NCBI GenBank assembly: GCA_937906635.1
Contig: CALCYP010000037.1
Span: 1 to 42,165, forward strand
Direction: 5' to 3'
Length of the DNA: 42,165 nt
From: an uncultured bacterium
Lineage (GTDB): Bacteria; Patescibacteriota; Gracilibacteria; Absconditabacterales; Absconditicoccaceae
Shown here in pieces: positions 18,175-29,816 of the stretch. The number at the start of each line of letters is the position of its first letter. Positions within the stretch are counted from its first letter, which is position 1. The translations under genes and the position numbers were made by a program. The notes beneath the pieces were generated by a model. That model saw only the letters and a program-made list of their open reading frames with translations, made no database searches and was not told the origin of the DNA.

Positions 18175-21100
18175 CTACAATAATTCAACAACAATTAATT
18201 GACTTCATCCAGCAATACTATTTGTGAATATATTATTTACAAAACTTTGATATTGTGATTGATTATTACGTGCTAAACTAAATAAATTAATGTATTGTAG
18301 TAATATCAATCTCTCATCTTGAGTCAGTGTAGAGACCATTTGAGGGAAACTGCTATTATTCTCCAAAAATACATTCATAGTGTTTATAATCTTTCATAGC
18401 TCAATATCCTTTCAATAAACATCAGCAATATCCTGTGCAACTTCTCAATTTTGTAACCTTGAATTAAATATATTCCATATTCAGTTTATGAGCTCATTAG
18501 CATTGTCCATATATCTTGCAGCTGCTAATTGTGCCCTCAGATAAATTAATTCATCCTTTGACATTTCACCAAATATTGCCATCAATTCATCATCACTCAA
18601 TGTGAATCAATATGTCGCTCATAGATTATTAGAGTAAAGCAATTTAGCATATCATTGGTCAATTAATTCACTCAACATCATCAATGCTCATTTTTCTACA
18701 ATTTTTCAGTTATCATTAGTTTTAGCAAAAAATCTATAAAACAATGATTGATTTCATTCTCACATAACAATTGATGCAATATTTGGATCTATAACCAAAT
18801 ATTTCAAATTTTTATTTCTCAATCTTTGATACATCTTACAAGGATCTCAGTCGGATCATTGCTCCCAAAACCAAGTTAGGCTTCAATCCATCAAAAGATT
18901 ATTTTGATTATCCAAGAAATATTGTAGATAAGTTCATGCAATCAAAACTCAATCTTCATCATTTCTATCTTTAACATATTCAATAAATCTATTATATTGT
19001 GGAAATTGTAAATCAAAAACATCTTTTTGAGAATATCCAATTTTTATCTCAGTTTTTGCTGATAAAGACTCATCAATTATCTGCTCCTCTCACACTGATT
19101 GTTTAAACCACAAAAATGGTCAAGAAGATCACTGACTAGCAATTCTGATAAAATTATAAAAGAATTGAATTAAAATTATTATTCAAATTAATCATAAAGT
19201 GATAGCTGCAAAGATATTTATTCATTTTTTATCATTTTTAAGTAAACTATCTATATAAATAGCCATTGCTAATGCAGTCCGCATGAGTAATCATACTCCA
19301 TACCACAAAATCGCTGATCAAATTACTCGCCAAATTGCTCGTCATACCATGGTTGCCATACTGACAGCAAAAAGTTTATTATCTTTTTTTATTATAGAGT
19401 ATATAAATGAAAATATAAGGAAAACAAATAAAAACATCCAAACAAATCAAATATCAGTATAGTAACTACTAAGATTTTGTAATGACCAATTAAAGACAAT
19501 ATTCAATGGTACTACATATCTATAAGGAATATACATCTTTCCATTTTCTGTGTATATGATATGATCCTGATAGTATAATTTCAAATCAGCAACTAAATCC
19601 ATCAAAGTATCAGGATTTTCCTCATATGCTAAAAGCCCAGATTCCAAAATCTCATAAGCAGGAGATCATTCTCTCAATTTTAAATTTTTAATTGTATTTA
19701 TATCCGATTTTTCAATAGCATTTTGATTTTCACACAAGACTTTTGCATCCAAATTTGCTCAATAACATTTTCAATCTTTTGGATAAAATAGTCTAAGAAT
19801 ATTATATGATAATCTTTTTTTATTCGAAAATTCTTTCCATCAATATCATACATATCTACCTAAATCTTCATTTGATGCAGGTGCTTCTTGCAATCATTCT
19901 TTCAATTCTTCCTCAGAATAATCCAACTTCAAGCATTGTTCAGGAGTAATTTCATCTTCTCATTCAGAAATTTGTCATTCTGAACGAAGTGCCGTGCTCG
20001 GCTTCAGCAGAGAAGAATCTAATAAATTATTTTCTCATTCTTCAAGAGACTCCAAATATTCCCTGTCAATTTCATTTTGCATCTCTAAATTCACATATTC
20101 TTCTGTTGCGACTAATAGAATTTTCGTTCATTCTTCATTCTCAATTTTTATTTTTTCATTATTAAATGACATAATTAATCATTTTCACCAATTTCAAATC
20201 GAGAAATCATCAGTAACAGTAATCTGTTTATAAGCCAACCATGGTCACTTAAAGATAACCAACGAGCAAATAAATGTTACACCCCATATCACAATATATG
20301 AGAATAGTGATTTTTTTCTTGTTCACTCTTTATCTTGTCTTGCAAACATCATTATAATTCCAATTGCAACAATAACTAATCAAATAAGAATCAACCACTT
20401 TCAAAGCGACTCTGTCATCATTTCTGCTGCAGTAAGTGGCTTTAAAATTCACATAAATCCAAGTCACATAATTCAAACTCACAATCAGACAAAAGAATTC
20501 AACCACAAAGCACAAAGTAATATCCCAAATATTGCTACATCAATAAATGCAGTTGGTTTTGACATACAAGCTAATGAAAACAATATTCATGACACTATAA
20601 GATATTTGATAGATTCTCTATCAATACCAGCATCTTTATTTACTTTACTTTTATGCTCTGCTATGTAACGGATAAAAATAAATCATGATAGCATAGCTAA
20701 AATAGTCATAGCCATCACTCAAAGATCAGTTTTGTTATCCACAAAAACTAAAAATGCTCACATACCACTACACAACCAAAGTAATAAAGTTGCCCATCAA
20801 GTAGCAAATCAAATTCATTTTGCATCCTCATTTTCATCTTTTTTTGCAACAAAGAAATCTAATACTTCCTTTATCAAAAGTAATCCAAATATTAAGCACA
20901 AAGGTCATGATAAAAAGTTCATTGATACAGCAATAGTATCTGGAGATAGCCAATTACCAGAGAATATAGACCCAATACTAAACCAAAAAGATATAAATGA
21001 ATACCATAAATAAGGCATAGAACTTGCTGTTCACATATTTCACCATATTAATCAATGATTCTCTGCAATAACTTTTGGCATGTACATATATTCATGATTT

Positions 21101-21831
21101 GCATCCCAAGCAGTAGAATAAGGTATAAATGACAACTGAAATCAATAAAAAAAGTATACAAGTGAAAACATAATCAAAATAATTAGTAACCACCTTCGCC
21201 AATTCTTATTCGTATTTAATGAATTAATAGAGTCTCAAAGGATATTTGAATACAATTTCATTGAATCTCTCTCGTACCAAATGAAGAAACCAAGTCATAA
21301 AAAAATTATCCAAGAAAGCCAATTATAAAATATTCCAAATCAGATTAATGTCTGCCAAATAATCATCAATGCTCATAATCAAATTCAAAAATTTAAAAAC
21401 ATTTCTTGAATCCTATTTTCTTTAAAGTTAAATATCAATCTTGATAATCGAGTTCAAAATGCTAATGTTCATACTAAAAAATAAGCTCACAGTACAAACA
21501 ATAATATTTCATTTACGATAAATAGCAAAAATCATGATCCAATTAATGATTGTTTAACTACTAAGTTTATCAATCAAAACAATAATGCTCAAATAAATAT
21601 ACTAATTGTAAATTTTCATAAAGAAAATTTTTTGCTTTTCAGTAAATAAAATACTGGTATCAAAGCAGAGATCAGCGCTCAAACAAGTACTTTTCGATTT
21701 GTCAAATCAGCAAACATTGTGTTGTAATAAGTATGATTGGCCATAAATTCTCTAAAGATTTCCATCCCAAAGAGTAAAATTACAGCAATCATTAGTCACA
21801 AAAAAATTTTTTCCAATAGACCTTTTTTCAT
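18175..21831 (-). CDS. Large multi-pass membrane protein, GT-C glycosyltransferase-like
   Basis: This 1218-residue protein has about 15-18 predicted membrane helices: a dense block over residues 1-540, a soluble segment (about 540-730), further helices (about 735-850), and a soluble C terminus. After an early helix comes a loop with acidic residues (STAWDANHEYMYMPK), the position and style of the catalytic loop in GT-C membrane glycosyltransferases that use polyprenyl-phosphate sugars. No family is certain. The central soluble region is Glu-rich and contains a dispersed repeat translated in frame (19974-20020). Continuous frame across many TGA codons argues for a functional gene. It is possibly involved in surface glycan assembly. 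Confidence 0.6.
19974..20020. repeat. Dispersed TCATTCTGAACGAAG repeat inside a coding region
   Basis: The sequence from TCATTCTGAACGAAGTG to GCTTCAGCAGAG and AAGAATCT has a relative at 39331-39423 (TTCTGAGTACTGCG, CAGCTTCAGCAGGG, AAGAATCT). Here it lies within the large membrane protein and keeps its frame open, encoding part of a low-complexity soluble loop (DSSLLKPSTALRSEWQ). Confidence 0.55.
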
Positions 21832-21966
21832 TGATATAAAATTAAAAATAAAATATAAAACTATTGATATTAATGTATAATTTTTTTTCAAGAAAAAATA
21901 CTGTTTTTAATTTTAAAAAATTATTGTAAACAGAAAATTTGTTTTATGTATCACAAGTATTACTTT

Positions 21967-23142
21967 CTAGAAAAATTCAAAATCAGGAATAATAAAAACT
22001 TTATCATCATCAACTCCAGACGTACAATTAACTTCGAAATTGTCAAAAATTTCAGTAGTTTCAAGTAATGACTGAATCTCAGATTCAAAAGGATAATTAA
22101 ATGTGTATTTGTTTCTTAATGTTGGTAAATCTTCCATCCATTCATATCTATTTCAATCTATAGAAAGTACTGTGTAGCCATGATATATTCTTCAATCTAA
22201 ATACATATCGATTGTTCAATAAAACTTATCGTCACTTATTATGAGGCTTCATCACAAATCTTCTCAATTAAAATTATATTTCATATTACAAGTCGTAGCT
22301 CAATTATTTTTGATAAAATCTGTTATGTAATCTAAATTTTTAGGTTCTCAATCTATAAAATATGATATATATTCACATCATCATTGAGTGTATGAAGAAA
22401 CATCATTAGATATACAAGCAAGACATCAATTGTTGTATCAAAAACCATTGTCTCAACATACTGGATTAAAGTCAGAATTACAATTTTCAACTAAACGATC
22501 TTCAGCAGAACAAATAATAGCTGGTTTTTCATTCGAAGATATGCATTTATGTTCTTCGCATTCAATTGTACCTCTAATTTTACATTCATTGTTTCAAACT
22601 TTTCAGTTAATATCCAAATAATTGTTTATAATATTCTCTGAAACATCTTTGTATGTATTATTCACTAAATTGTAGCATCAAAATTGATATCATATTCATA
22701 GATTGTAACAATCACTTGCTGTCTCACAAAAATTATATCAGTTTATGATTTCATTTATTTGATCTTGATCTGGATAGGATTTTAATAAAATTTTATCAAT
22801 TTCATTTACTTTATAATAATTATTTCATGTAACTGAATCAATTTTATTTATAGTACCCATAAATTGTACAGTATTTCATGGTAAAATTTCATTTTTATCA
22901 TTGAAAAAATATTCTCGTTCTCATTTTGCTAAAAGAATATAGTCAGTATAATCATCAAAATTTCATTTTAATATTAAAGTTCACGTTGTAATATCTCAGA
23001 TATTAAAATTTTCATCAACGACTCCTTCTATAACCAAATTTTTATCATAAAATAAAGGAGATTGGCTTTCGCTTCATCATTTTGAACATCATAATAAAAA
23101 TAACGTAAAAACAAGTGCAAAAAATAATAAAGTCTTTTTCAT
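21967..23142 (-). CDS. Lipoprotein with Kazal-like domain
   Basis: This 391-residue lipoprotein has signal MKKTLLFFALVFTLFLLGC, giving a lipobox with Cys19. Residues about 211-256 match a Kazal-type serine protease inhibitor fold: PVCGDNGFGYNNGCLAC and the closing Gly-Gly-Cys, with the six-cysteine spacing roughly kept. Another Cys-rich segment precedes it (about 139-200). Kazal domains are mainly eukaryotic and occur sporadically in bacteria, where they may block host or competitor proteases. The reactive-site residue cannot be assigned with confidence. It stands alone on the reverse strand between the O-methyltransferase and the large membrane protein. Confidence 0.72.
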
Positions 23143-23309
23143 TTTTTAATTTAATATATAAATAAATATATTCAATCTTTTAATATTTTTATTAATATTT
23201 TCAATATTATTTACTTACATATTACATGAAATAAAATGTAAGTTTTTGATTATACATATAATCTTTTTTATTTTGAATATGGATATTAAAAGTTATCTCC
23301 CATTTGTCC

Positions 23310-23849
23310 TTACTTTTTAATTACAATAATTCAATCTCATTTTTCCATATCAAATTCCTCATAAAAAATTTGCATTTTTTCCAAATATCAGTATAATGAA
23401 GACATCTTAGTTTTGAATTTAATCACATCATCCAGTATTATACTGTGTTTTGTGTTCAAAATATTACTAATATTTATCAAATAATTAGCATACTGATTCT
23501 TTTGTCAATCTATAAAGGCAAAATCAATTGTGTGTCAAATCAGTTCTTTTAACTTTATTTTTTGGAAATCAAAAGGGTATACAATCAAATTTTTCAATCC
23601 ATACTTTCAAATATTTTGTAAACCCTCCATATAAGATGGATACGATATTTCAAAAGAATACAATACTCATCACCATTCTCTGATAGTATTTGCTATAAAA
23701 ATAGAACTATATCATACGGCACTACCAATTTCTAAGCAAAATTTTGGTTTATATTGCCTGAGATGATTTCACAAAAAACTTTCAGTTTCTATACTAATTA
23801 TCGGAATTTTTCTATCAGTGCATGATGCTCTAAGTTTACTTAAATTCAT
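23310..23849 (-). CDS. Class I SAM-dependent O-methyltransferase-like protein
   Basis: This 179-residue protein is of the methyltransferase 3/24 type. The SAM-binding strand-loop is FCLEIGSAVGYSSIFIA, followed by an acidic strand end (LYSFEIS), a FAFIDGQKNQY motif equivalent to the metal or SAM site of O-methyltransferases, and SIILDD. It is a little shorter than typical caffeoyl-CoA or catechol O-methyltransferases (about 200-220). The substrate is unknown. It is divergent from the RNase J gene across a 76-base intergenic promoter region. Confidence 0.8.
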
Positions 23850-23925
23850 TGTGCTATAGGGAAATAAAAATTGATAAATGAATGTATATTACGATTTATT
23901 TTATTATTTACAATCAAAAAGAAAA

Positions 23926-25917
23926 ATGGAAGACACAACAAGTTTATTTTGAAACCTTAATATTGATTTCTTAAACAAAAACAAATCAAAAAGAGGTAGA
24001 CCAGACAATACAGACAAAAAACCAGAAAATAAGACAAAAAGATTTTTTGGAAAAAGAGATTGAAACGAAACACCAGAGATGACATCAGAAGCGTTTCTTC
24101 GTCATCTATGAAAGAAAAATTACACAGAATTTGATGATCCATACAAACTAATCAAAAAATGAGAAAAACCAGTTAGAATTTGAAGTTTGATGTGATTGGA
24201 ACAGGTTTGACAATGTATGTTTATCGAATATGACAACGACATCATCATGATTGATGCTGGTATGGAATTTTGTGGAAAGGAAAATTTCTGAGCAGATTAT
24301 ATTATCCCAGATATTTCATACATAAAGAGAAATATCAAAAAATTGAGATGAATAGTTTTGACTCATGGACACTTGGATCACATCTGAGCATTAAAGGATA
24401 TTTTGCCAGAATTAGGTTTTCCAATGCTTTATACGACTCCGTTGAGTTTATGAATTATAAAAAAGACATTTGAAAATCCAAAAGATGCAGAAAAATTGAA
24501 ATATAAAATCATCGATCCTGATACAGATATTTTGAAATTATGATGCTTTACTTTGGAATTTGTACCTGTAAACCACAATATTCCAGAGACATTGGCAATA
24601 GCAATCCAAACTCCAAAAGGATTGATTTTTGATTCTGCCGATTTCAAAATCGATCATACACCTGCTATCGATAGACCAGCAGACTTAGCAAAAATTGCCA
24701 GAATTTGAGCAGAATGAGTGAAATTATATATCTGAGATTCATTGTGAGCAAACAAAAAATGACGATCAGTTTCAGAAAAGCAAATTGGAGAGAATTTGGA
24801 CGAATTGATTCAAAAGACAAAAAATAGGATGCTAATCGCAACTTTTGCATCAAATATTGGTCGTATCATACAAATCGTACAAAGTGCTATCAGATACAAC
24901 AAAGTAGTATTCCTTTCTGGAAGATCTATGGTAAATAACGTTGAAATCTGTCAGCAATTATGATACATCAAGGTACCTCAGTGATATATTCGCAAACTGT
25001 CTGAAGAAGTAGATACATTTCCAGATGAGAGAGTTTTGATTCTCTCTACATGAGCACAAGGAGAGGAGTTTGCTTCATTGACCAGGATGGCAAGGAATGA
25101 ACATGCGTTTTTGAAATTTAGGAGGTGAGATACAATTCTCATGTCTGCCACACCAATTCCATGAAATGAATCTGCAGTAAACGATATGATAAACAATTTA
25201 GTATTCAAAGATATTCGTCTCATCACAAATGATGATATCGATGTGCATGCCAGTTGACACGGTTGTGCAGAAGATCACAAACTGATGTTGTCTTTGCTTA
25301 GACCTCAATTCTTCTTGCCATACTTCATGCCAGCAAAAGAAAGGTATGCACACAAAAATCTTGCAATTGATATGTGAATGCCAGAAAATCATATCCTCAT
25401 GCCAAGTAGAAATGGAGAAATAATTGAAATGTACGACAATGTCACAGTTCTCGGAAAAGATACTTTGAAATTGGATACGGTAATGGTTGATGGAAAATGA
25501 ACTGGTCACATGTCTGGAGAATATGTAATCAAAGCTCGTAGCATCATGGCTGAAGACGGAGTTTTGGCTTTGATTTTCAAAGTAGATGCAAAGACCAAAG
25601 AATTAGTCTGAAATATCCAAATCGAATCAAGATGATTTGTTTATTCTAGTGAAGTAAAAGATATTCATACAAAAATCGTCGATTTTGCAAGGGCTAAATA
25701 TATCGAAAATGCAAAAAGGAGAATGCAAGTAAAAGATAATTTGAAAATATTAAAAGAAGACCTATGATCATACATCGAACAAATCATCGGTAGAGTGCCA
25801 ATGATTATGCCAATGTTTGTATATATAAATAAAGACACAAAATTCGATGTAACAAAAGATGAAGCGATTCTCGGAATGACTATTGATGAGCAGTGAGGTT
25901 GAAAAGATGATGAGTAA
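23926..25917 (+). CDS. rnj: Ribonuclease J
   Basis: This 663-residue metallo-beta-lactamase/beta-CASP RNase should act in 5'-to-3' and endonucleolytic RNA turnover. Motifs: LTHGHLDHIGAL (HxHxDH), PVNHNIPET, DSADFK, the beta-CASP segment ILSTGAQGEEFASLTRMA, and ASGHG. The usual C-terminal PxHGE, which supplies the last His ligand, reads LPYFMPAKER here, so one metal site may be altered. An extra N-terminal tail of about 70 residues is rich in Asn, Lys and Thr and has no known fold. A strong terminator follows 20 bases after the stop codon. Confidence 0.9.
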
Positions 25918-25936
25918 TTTCATATCAAATACAGAA

Positions 25937-25964
25937 TAAGCCCCTTCAAAGAAGGGGCTTATTT
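25937..25964 (+). terminator. Intrinsic terminator of RNase J gene
   Basis: AATAAGCCCCTTC and GAAGGGGCTTATT form a near-perfect hairpin followed by TTATTTTTG. The sequence could also work in the other direction for the rhuM gene, which ends at 26140. Confidence 0.8.
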
Positions 25965-25975
25965 ATTTTTGTTTT

Positions 25976-26090
25976 CATTTTAATTGCGAATGGGGTGTCC
26001 TTCTTTTTAAATGTGGGGACTTATTTTACAAAAGTTTCTCCCCTTCTTTTTCAAAGAAGGGGTTGGGGGATGATTTTAAAATGGAAAATT
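25976..26090. repeat. CCCCTTC-type palindromic element
   Basis: A hairpin CCCCTTCTTTTTCAAAGAAGGGG (26040-26062) is followed by GGGGGATGATTTTAAAAT. The same tail (GGGGATGATTTAAAAT) ends the element at 37195-37300. GC content is well above the background. It looks like a dispersed REP-like sequence. Confidence 0.55.
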
Positions 26091-26139
26091 TTTGGCTGAT
26101 GCCTTTTTTTTCTTCTATATCCCAGAAATATAAAATCCA

Positions 26140-27156
26140 CTATAATTTATTTCATAAATTTTTGATTAATTTATCAAAATCTGATTCTATAGATTGAGTC
26201 TTATTAAAATCATCATATTCACAAAAGGCTTTTTCTAAGGCCTTTTCATGCGAAATTTTTCATTTTCATTCCAAAATATCAAAACTATTAAAATTTAAAA
26301 ATTTATTCACGGATTCTGCTAATTCGGACATTGTAAAAATGTGCATTTTTTCTATCTGATTTTCAATGTAATCAAAATAATTCGAAACACTCCTTTCTAA
26401 TTTTTTTATTTCTTTTTCTGAAAGATAATTTTTTGCTACTATTGAATCAGATTTCAAAATTCTTCATTTTGGAGCATTTTTTCGTGTAGTCATTCACATA
26501 AATGGTTTGCTTTTGTCTGCTTTTTCATACACAATTTCTGCTGCAGTTTTTCAAGTGATAGCATAATGAAATTTATTTTGAATCGTTGCATAAAATTCTT
26601 TAGTTATCTCTGAATTGCTTTCATAATCTACACTACATTCAGCAAATAAGTCAGTAATTTGCTGCCAAATACGACGTTCGCTATTGCGAATTGAATGAAC
26701 ACGCTCAAGTAATTCTTCAAAATAATCTCTACCAAAATTATATCAATTTTTGAGCATCTCATCATCCAATGCAAATCATTTAATAATATATTCTTTCAAA
26801 ATTTTTGTCGCTCGAATCCTAAATTTTGTTGCTTTCACGGAATTTACACGATATCAGACAGAAATTATCGCATCAAGATTATAAAAATTTACACTATTTG
26901 TTTGTGTTTTATCAACTATGGCTCAATGTGGACTGGCTATTTCCATTTTGGAAATAACCACACATTTATCCAATTCTCAACTGTCGAATATGTTTTTTAA
27001 ATGTTTATTAATAGCTGGAATTTGAACATCAAATAGATTAGCCATTGATTTTTGAGTTAATCGTAATGTCTCATCTCTTACTACAGCTTCTATTTGGCTA
27101 TCAGAATTTGGTAAGCTATACATTAAAACTTGGATTTCTCTTTTTACTCACGACAT
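26140..27156 (-). CDS. rhuM: RhuM family protein
   Basis: This 338-residue protein matches the RhuM/virulence RhuM family. The N-terminal DNA-binding-like part has TLRLTQKSMANLFDV. The hallmark core follows: NLDAIISVGYRVNS, KATKFRIRATKIL, NFGRDYFEELLERVHSIRNS and ERRIWQQITDLFAE, and a C-terminal helical region. First described in Salmonella pathogenicity island 3, the family is common on mobile and defence islands; no activity is proven. It lies just downstream of a restriction-modification pair on the same strand, which fits an accessory island. Confidence 0.9.
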
Positions 27157-27240
27157 GATAAAAATATAAATAATAAAATATTACATTTTCATGTATACGA
27201 AAAAGAAATCTAATGTCAAATGAATTTTGGACAAATTTTA

Positions 27241-28389
27241 TTATCTATTTATTAACTTCGATAAAAAATCATTGCATAATTCATTATCTATATCGTTATT
27301 TTCATTTAATATAAGTTGTTTGATAATTTCTCAATTAAATTGAGCAACTCATCTTGAACTTCTTCATGCCCAATGATCTTGTATTATTGTTCATTTTAGC
27401 AAATCTTTTTGAAAAACTGATACTAACGATTGATTCCAAATCTTATTTGGTTCTACTCATATAAAATAGAATAAAAAAACACTTTTGTTATTCTCCATAA
27501 ATTCTAAAAATTTATCAATATTGTAAGCTTTAGGATTTGAATTTAATATCATTATTTTGGTTTTGATATCTGTTTTTGTGTAAAACAAATCAAACTCTTT
27601 TTCATAATCTCACAATCAATTATGTGTTTCTACTTTTGGTATTATAGACTTATTATGTAATGATAAAACTAATTCATTTTTTAATTTGTCATCTTCTCAT
27701 GCAATTAAATATTCAATTATCCTTCAACGAATATTTACATTTTCAATAAAAGCAGCAATTAATATTTCATTTTTATATTTCTGTACTTTATCATCTAATT
27801 CATCTTTTAATATTTGAAAATTATTCGATTCAGTGAACCTTTTTGCTCTTTTAGGTGCATCAAAAATTATTGCATTTTCTGTTATTTCAAATTTTTTTCA
27901 TGAAGGTGATATATTGTTTGTCGCCTCAACTAAACGAAGTAGATTCTCTTCAAATCCAATTTCCTTGTGTATTTCAAATAGAAATTTGAAATTTTGTGGC
28001 TTATTTTCATATCATGCATAATTTCTCAATATATCAGATCAGTTAAAACTTCATTTTATATTATCACATCTTAATTCTTTTGATGAATGGCTAATTTTCT
28101 TTAAAAATGTACTATTAGCAATATATAATATATTTTTTTCTTTTGTAGTTAAACAGACAATAAAAGGCTTATTGTCATATTTTTTTAAATTAGATAAAGA
28201 TAATATTGTATTTGAAAATCAACCATTTCATGAATAACTGAAACGAATTCAATAATAATCAGAATAAAACACTTTTCTATCTTGTATCAAATCAAAATTT
28301 TCTCTCACTTTTTTTATTAGCAAATCCTTGTTTCAAATTCAATCTAATGCTTGAATGTAATTTAATATCTTTGATAATTCTTCATACAT
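27241..28389 (-). CDS. Putative type II restriction endonuclease
   Basis: This 382-residue protein is called a restriction enzyme mainly from context: its ATG is two bases after the stop of a type II adenine methyltransferase on the same strand. Near its C-terminal half, FDLFYTKTDIKTKIM could be the catalytic core of a PD-(D/E)xK nuclease (acidic residue, then D-x-K); this is weak. The later segment IIQDHWAGRSSRGVAQFNG resembles recognition or catalytic segments in some restriction enzymes. It has no membrane segment. The recognition sequence cannot be inferred. Confidence 0.65.
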
Positions 28390-28391
28390 CT

Positions 28392-29360
28392 TTATAAACA
28401 ATCAAATAAAGTAGTATTTTGTCTTCACTTTTTTGATTGTCTTTCTTGCAAAGTATTCCTTTCCCAAAAAACTCAATCTTCATATCATTGTATAGATTTG
28501 TTGGATTCTGCTAATTTTAGTCTATGTTCTGCAATAATCGAATAGTCTCTTTCTTTTTCTATTCATATATATTTTCTTCATAGTTTTTTAGCAACAACAC
28601 TTGTTGTTCAACTTCATAAAAATGGATCTAATACAATATCTCATCTATTACTACTAGCTAATATTATTTTAGCAATTAGCTTTTCTGGTTTCTGTGTTGG
28701 GTGTGTCGTATTTTCTGGCATACTCCAAAAAGGAATACTTATATCTGTCCAAACATTGGATGGCATTGTTAATCTGAAATTTCAATCTTTTTCTTCAGCC
28801 CAATCTTTAGCTTCTCAATCATCTGTTTTATATGGAGCTATAACTTTTCTTTTAATTTTTACTTCATCAATATTAAATGTATAATGCTTATTATTTACTA
28901 CTCAAAAATATATATCTTCAATACAATTTTTCCAATTAGCAGAAGCTCATCTTCATTTTTCACGTTCCCATGTTATTCTATTGATTATAGTAAAATACTT
29001 ACTCATTATATTATAAACCGGTATTGATGATTTCCAATCACAACATATATATACTGAGGCATTATCTTTTGAAATTCTTTTTAACTCTGGGATTCGTAAT
29101 TCCAACCAATTTTCATAATCTTCATTCGAGCTTGCTGCAAACTTTGTTCCAGCATATTCTTTTGTTAAATTATACGGAGGATCTGTAACAATTAAATCAA
29201 CAGAATTATCCGGGATTTTCTTTAATAATTCTATTGAATCTCAATGAATTGTTTTGTTAATAAGTGATTGAAAATCTTTTACATCAGTAAGAACATTAGC
29301 ATATAAAGTTTCTTGGTCAAGATTTTCAACTTTAATTGTTTTGTTTCTAGTACTTGTCAT
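28392..29360 (-). CDS. DNA adenine/cytosine-N4 methyltransferase (beta class)
   Basis: This 322-residue methyltransferase has catalytic motif DPPY at 60-63 near the N terminus and the SAM-binding motif DPFLGSGTT at 245-253 near the C terminus, the order of beta-class N6-adenine or N4-cytosine enzymes. THPTQKPEKLI is the usual motif before the SAM site. WEREKGRGASANWKN lies in the target-recognition part. It protects host DNA from the nuclease encoded immediately downstream. A hairpin GGTGT-AAA-ACACC starts 16 bases upstream of the start and could be a control site for the pair. Confidence 0.92.
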
Positions 29361-29375
29361 GTAAATAAAAATCAC

Positions 29376-29388
29376 GGTGTAAAACACC
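29376..29388. promoter_or_regulatory. Palindrome before the restriction-modification operon
   Basis: GGTGT-AAA-ACACC lies 16 bases upstream of the methyltransferase ATG. It overlaps a second inverted repeat, CACCATGGATT (29385-29395) against AATCCATGGTG (29421-29431). It could act as an operator for autoregulation, which restriction-modification systems often need, or as an mRNA hairpin. Confidence 0.45.
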
Positions 29389-29405
29389 ATGGATTTTTTT
29401 AACAC

Positions 29406-29596
29406 AAAAAAAGACACCATAATCCATGGTGCTTCAGAATAACAAGACTACTTTTAACAAGCAAGAATATTATTCCCACGAACTATGATGTCGTTTATTA
29501 TCCTTGAATGTTAAAAGTATAATCTTTAATTATAATAGTAGTCTTATGACTGCTATTCTGAAGCAACTCCTTTATTATTTAAATAGTGTCTTTTTT
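29406..29596. repeat. 191-bp nested inverted repeat (MITE-like or structured RNA)
   Basis: Left arm segments in order are AAAAAAAGACAC (29406-29417), GCTTCAGAATA (29431-29441), AAGACTACT (29444-29452) and CTTTTAACA (29451-29459). They pair in exact reverse order with TGTTAAAAG (29509-29517), AGTAGTCTT (29537-29545), TATTCTGAAGC (29554-29564) and GTGTCTTTTTT (29586-29596). No coding frame is seen. The terminal inverted repeats suggest a miniature transposable element; alternatively the transcript folds into one long imperfect hairpin. Confidence 0.65.
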
Positions 29597-29624
29597 CAAG
29601 TAATTTTTTTCAATGATTCCACTC

Positions 29625-29661
29625 ATTTCCCAAACCGTAAAAAATATTGATTTTGGGAAAT
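29625..29661. repeat. 37-bp palindromic direct repeat, copy A
   Basis: ATTTCCCAAA and TTTTGGGAAAT flank a 16-base loop. The unit recurs at 29734-29770 with two substitutions, both in the loop half. It lies in the 456-base gap between the restriction-modification operon and the ATPase gene. Confidence 0.6.
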
Positions 29662-29707
29662 GGAATGGAGTGAAATTTATATTATATTTTTGCAAACAAG
29701 CGATAAT

Positions 29708-29724
29708 ACTAGTCCAACACTAGT
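29708..29724. repeat. ACTAGT inverted repeat
   Basis: ACTAGT-CCAAC-ACTAGT lies midway between the two 37-bp repeats. Confidence 0.4.
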
Positions 29725-29733
29725 ATAACTATT

Positions 29734-29770
29734 ATTTCCCAAATTGTAAAAAATATTGATTTTGGGAAAT
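29734..29770. repeat. 37-bp palindromic direct repeat, copy B
   Basis: Second copy of the ATTTCCCAAA...TTTTGGGAAAT unit, ending 46 bases before the ATPase start codon. Position suits an operator or the end of a small inserted element. Confidence 0.6.
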
Positions 29771-29816
29771 GAAAAAATATACTAAATATAATTTATATAT
29801 AAAATATAATAAAAAT

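Noticed and set aside
29625..29770. CRISPR array
   Set aside because: Only two repeat units with a 72-base interval that holds its own palindrome, and no cas genes in the window; too little for an array.
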